Assembly (NCBI GenBank): GCA_024276255.1
Contig: JAJRXO010000145.1
Location: 1-5,455, forward strand
Direction: 5' to 3'
DNA from: Chloroflexota bacterium
Lineage (GTDB): Bacteria > Chloroflexota > Anaerolineae > J102
Length of the DNA stretch: 5,455 nt
Part shown: positions 5,307 to 5,455 of the stretch, in pieces
Position numbering within the stretch: the first letter of the stretch is position 1
Layout: every line of letters begins with the position of its first letter
Program-made: the position numbers and the translations under genes
The notes under the pieces: model-generated
Database searches by the model: none
The model's input: the letters and a program-made list of their open reading frames with translations, nothing else
What the model was told of the DNA's origin: nothing

Positions 5307-5455
5307 ATGACAAACACTACGACCACCCTGCCCGACAACCCATACGAATCCGTAGGCCGACAGGCCTGGATCATCCTCTGGGCTGCCTTCATCATCTTCA
5401 TACTGCTACTCATCGGCATTCCCGCCTCGGTGCGCTGGTATTTGCACAATGCCAC
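5307..5455 (+). CDS. N-terminal part of a membrane-anchored protein of unknown function (cut by window edge)
   Basis: From ATG at 5307 the frame stays open to the edge (49 complete codons). A short polar, Thr-rich N-terminus with the stretch PYESVGRQAW leads into one membrane helix at about 21-38 (WIILWAAFIIF then a Leu/Ile run), followed by SVRWYLHNA. This gives an N-in, single-anchor topology with the bulk of the protein probably outside. In Chloroflexota this type of N-terminus often precedes FecR-like extracellular domains, but that is recalled resemblance and not shown by the visible part. The gene starts two bases after the acylphosphatase stop with no Shine-Dalgarno, which suggests re-initiation by coupled translation. 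Confidence 0.65.
   Translation, partial: MTNTTTTLPDNPYESVGRQAWIILWAAFIIFILLLIGIPASVRWYLHNA

Overview
The window looks like a chromosomal segment from a Gram-positive-like or monoderm bacterium, most likely a member of the Chloroflexota (Anaerolineae/Caldilineae type). The basis is GC-rich DNA and a membrane-anchored LysM protein with long Thr/Pro/Ser linkers preceded by cytoplasmic zinc ribbons. The gene mix (HEAT, AEC carrier, TPR, acylphosphatase, DsbA-like CPHC protein) also fits that group. This assignment is made from family resemblance only; there is no rRNA or other phylogenetic marker here.

Layout. Bases 1-683 hold the 5' part of a minus-strand gene for an exported, membrane-tethered thioredoxin-fold protein (CPHC active site, cis-Pro, one membrane helix) that runs off the left edge. 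Bases 684-1082 are a 399-base divergent intergenic region with no convincing gene. It carries a good Shine-Dalgarno for the left gene, a TATAAT-type promoter candidate for the right genes, and several short inverted repeats.

From 1083 to the right edge all genes lie on the plus strand and are closely packed. In order they are: a zinc-ribbon/TM/two-LysM wall-binding protein (1083-2441); a HEAT-repeat protein with an acidic tail (2462-3532); an AEC-family (auxin efflux carrier-like) transporter overlapping it by ATGA (3529-4452); a TPR protein after a 53-base gap (4506-5024); an acylphosphatase 4 bases later (5029-5304); and the start of a small N-terminally membrane-anchored protein 2 bases later (5307 to the edge).

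Function. The spacing suggests one operon, or two with the break at 4453-4505. The products do not form a known pathway. LysM and the last gene face the cell surface, AEC is a secondary carrier, HEAT and TPR are protein-binding scaffolds, and acylphosphatase is a small housekeeping hydrolase. The left gene probably acts in oxidative folding of exported proteins. No mobile element, CRISPR array, tRNA, rRNA or prophage signal was seen. The window reads as ordinary core-genome sequence of a poorly characterised lineage, and I found no clear evidence for a new defence or mobile system.
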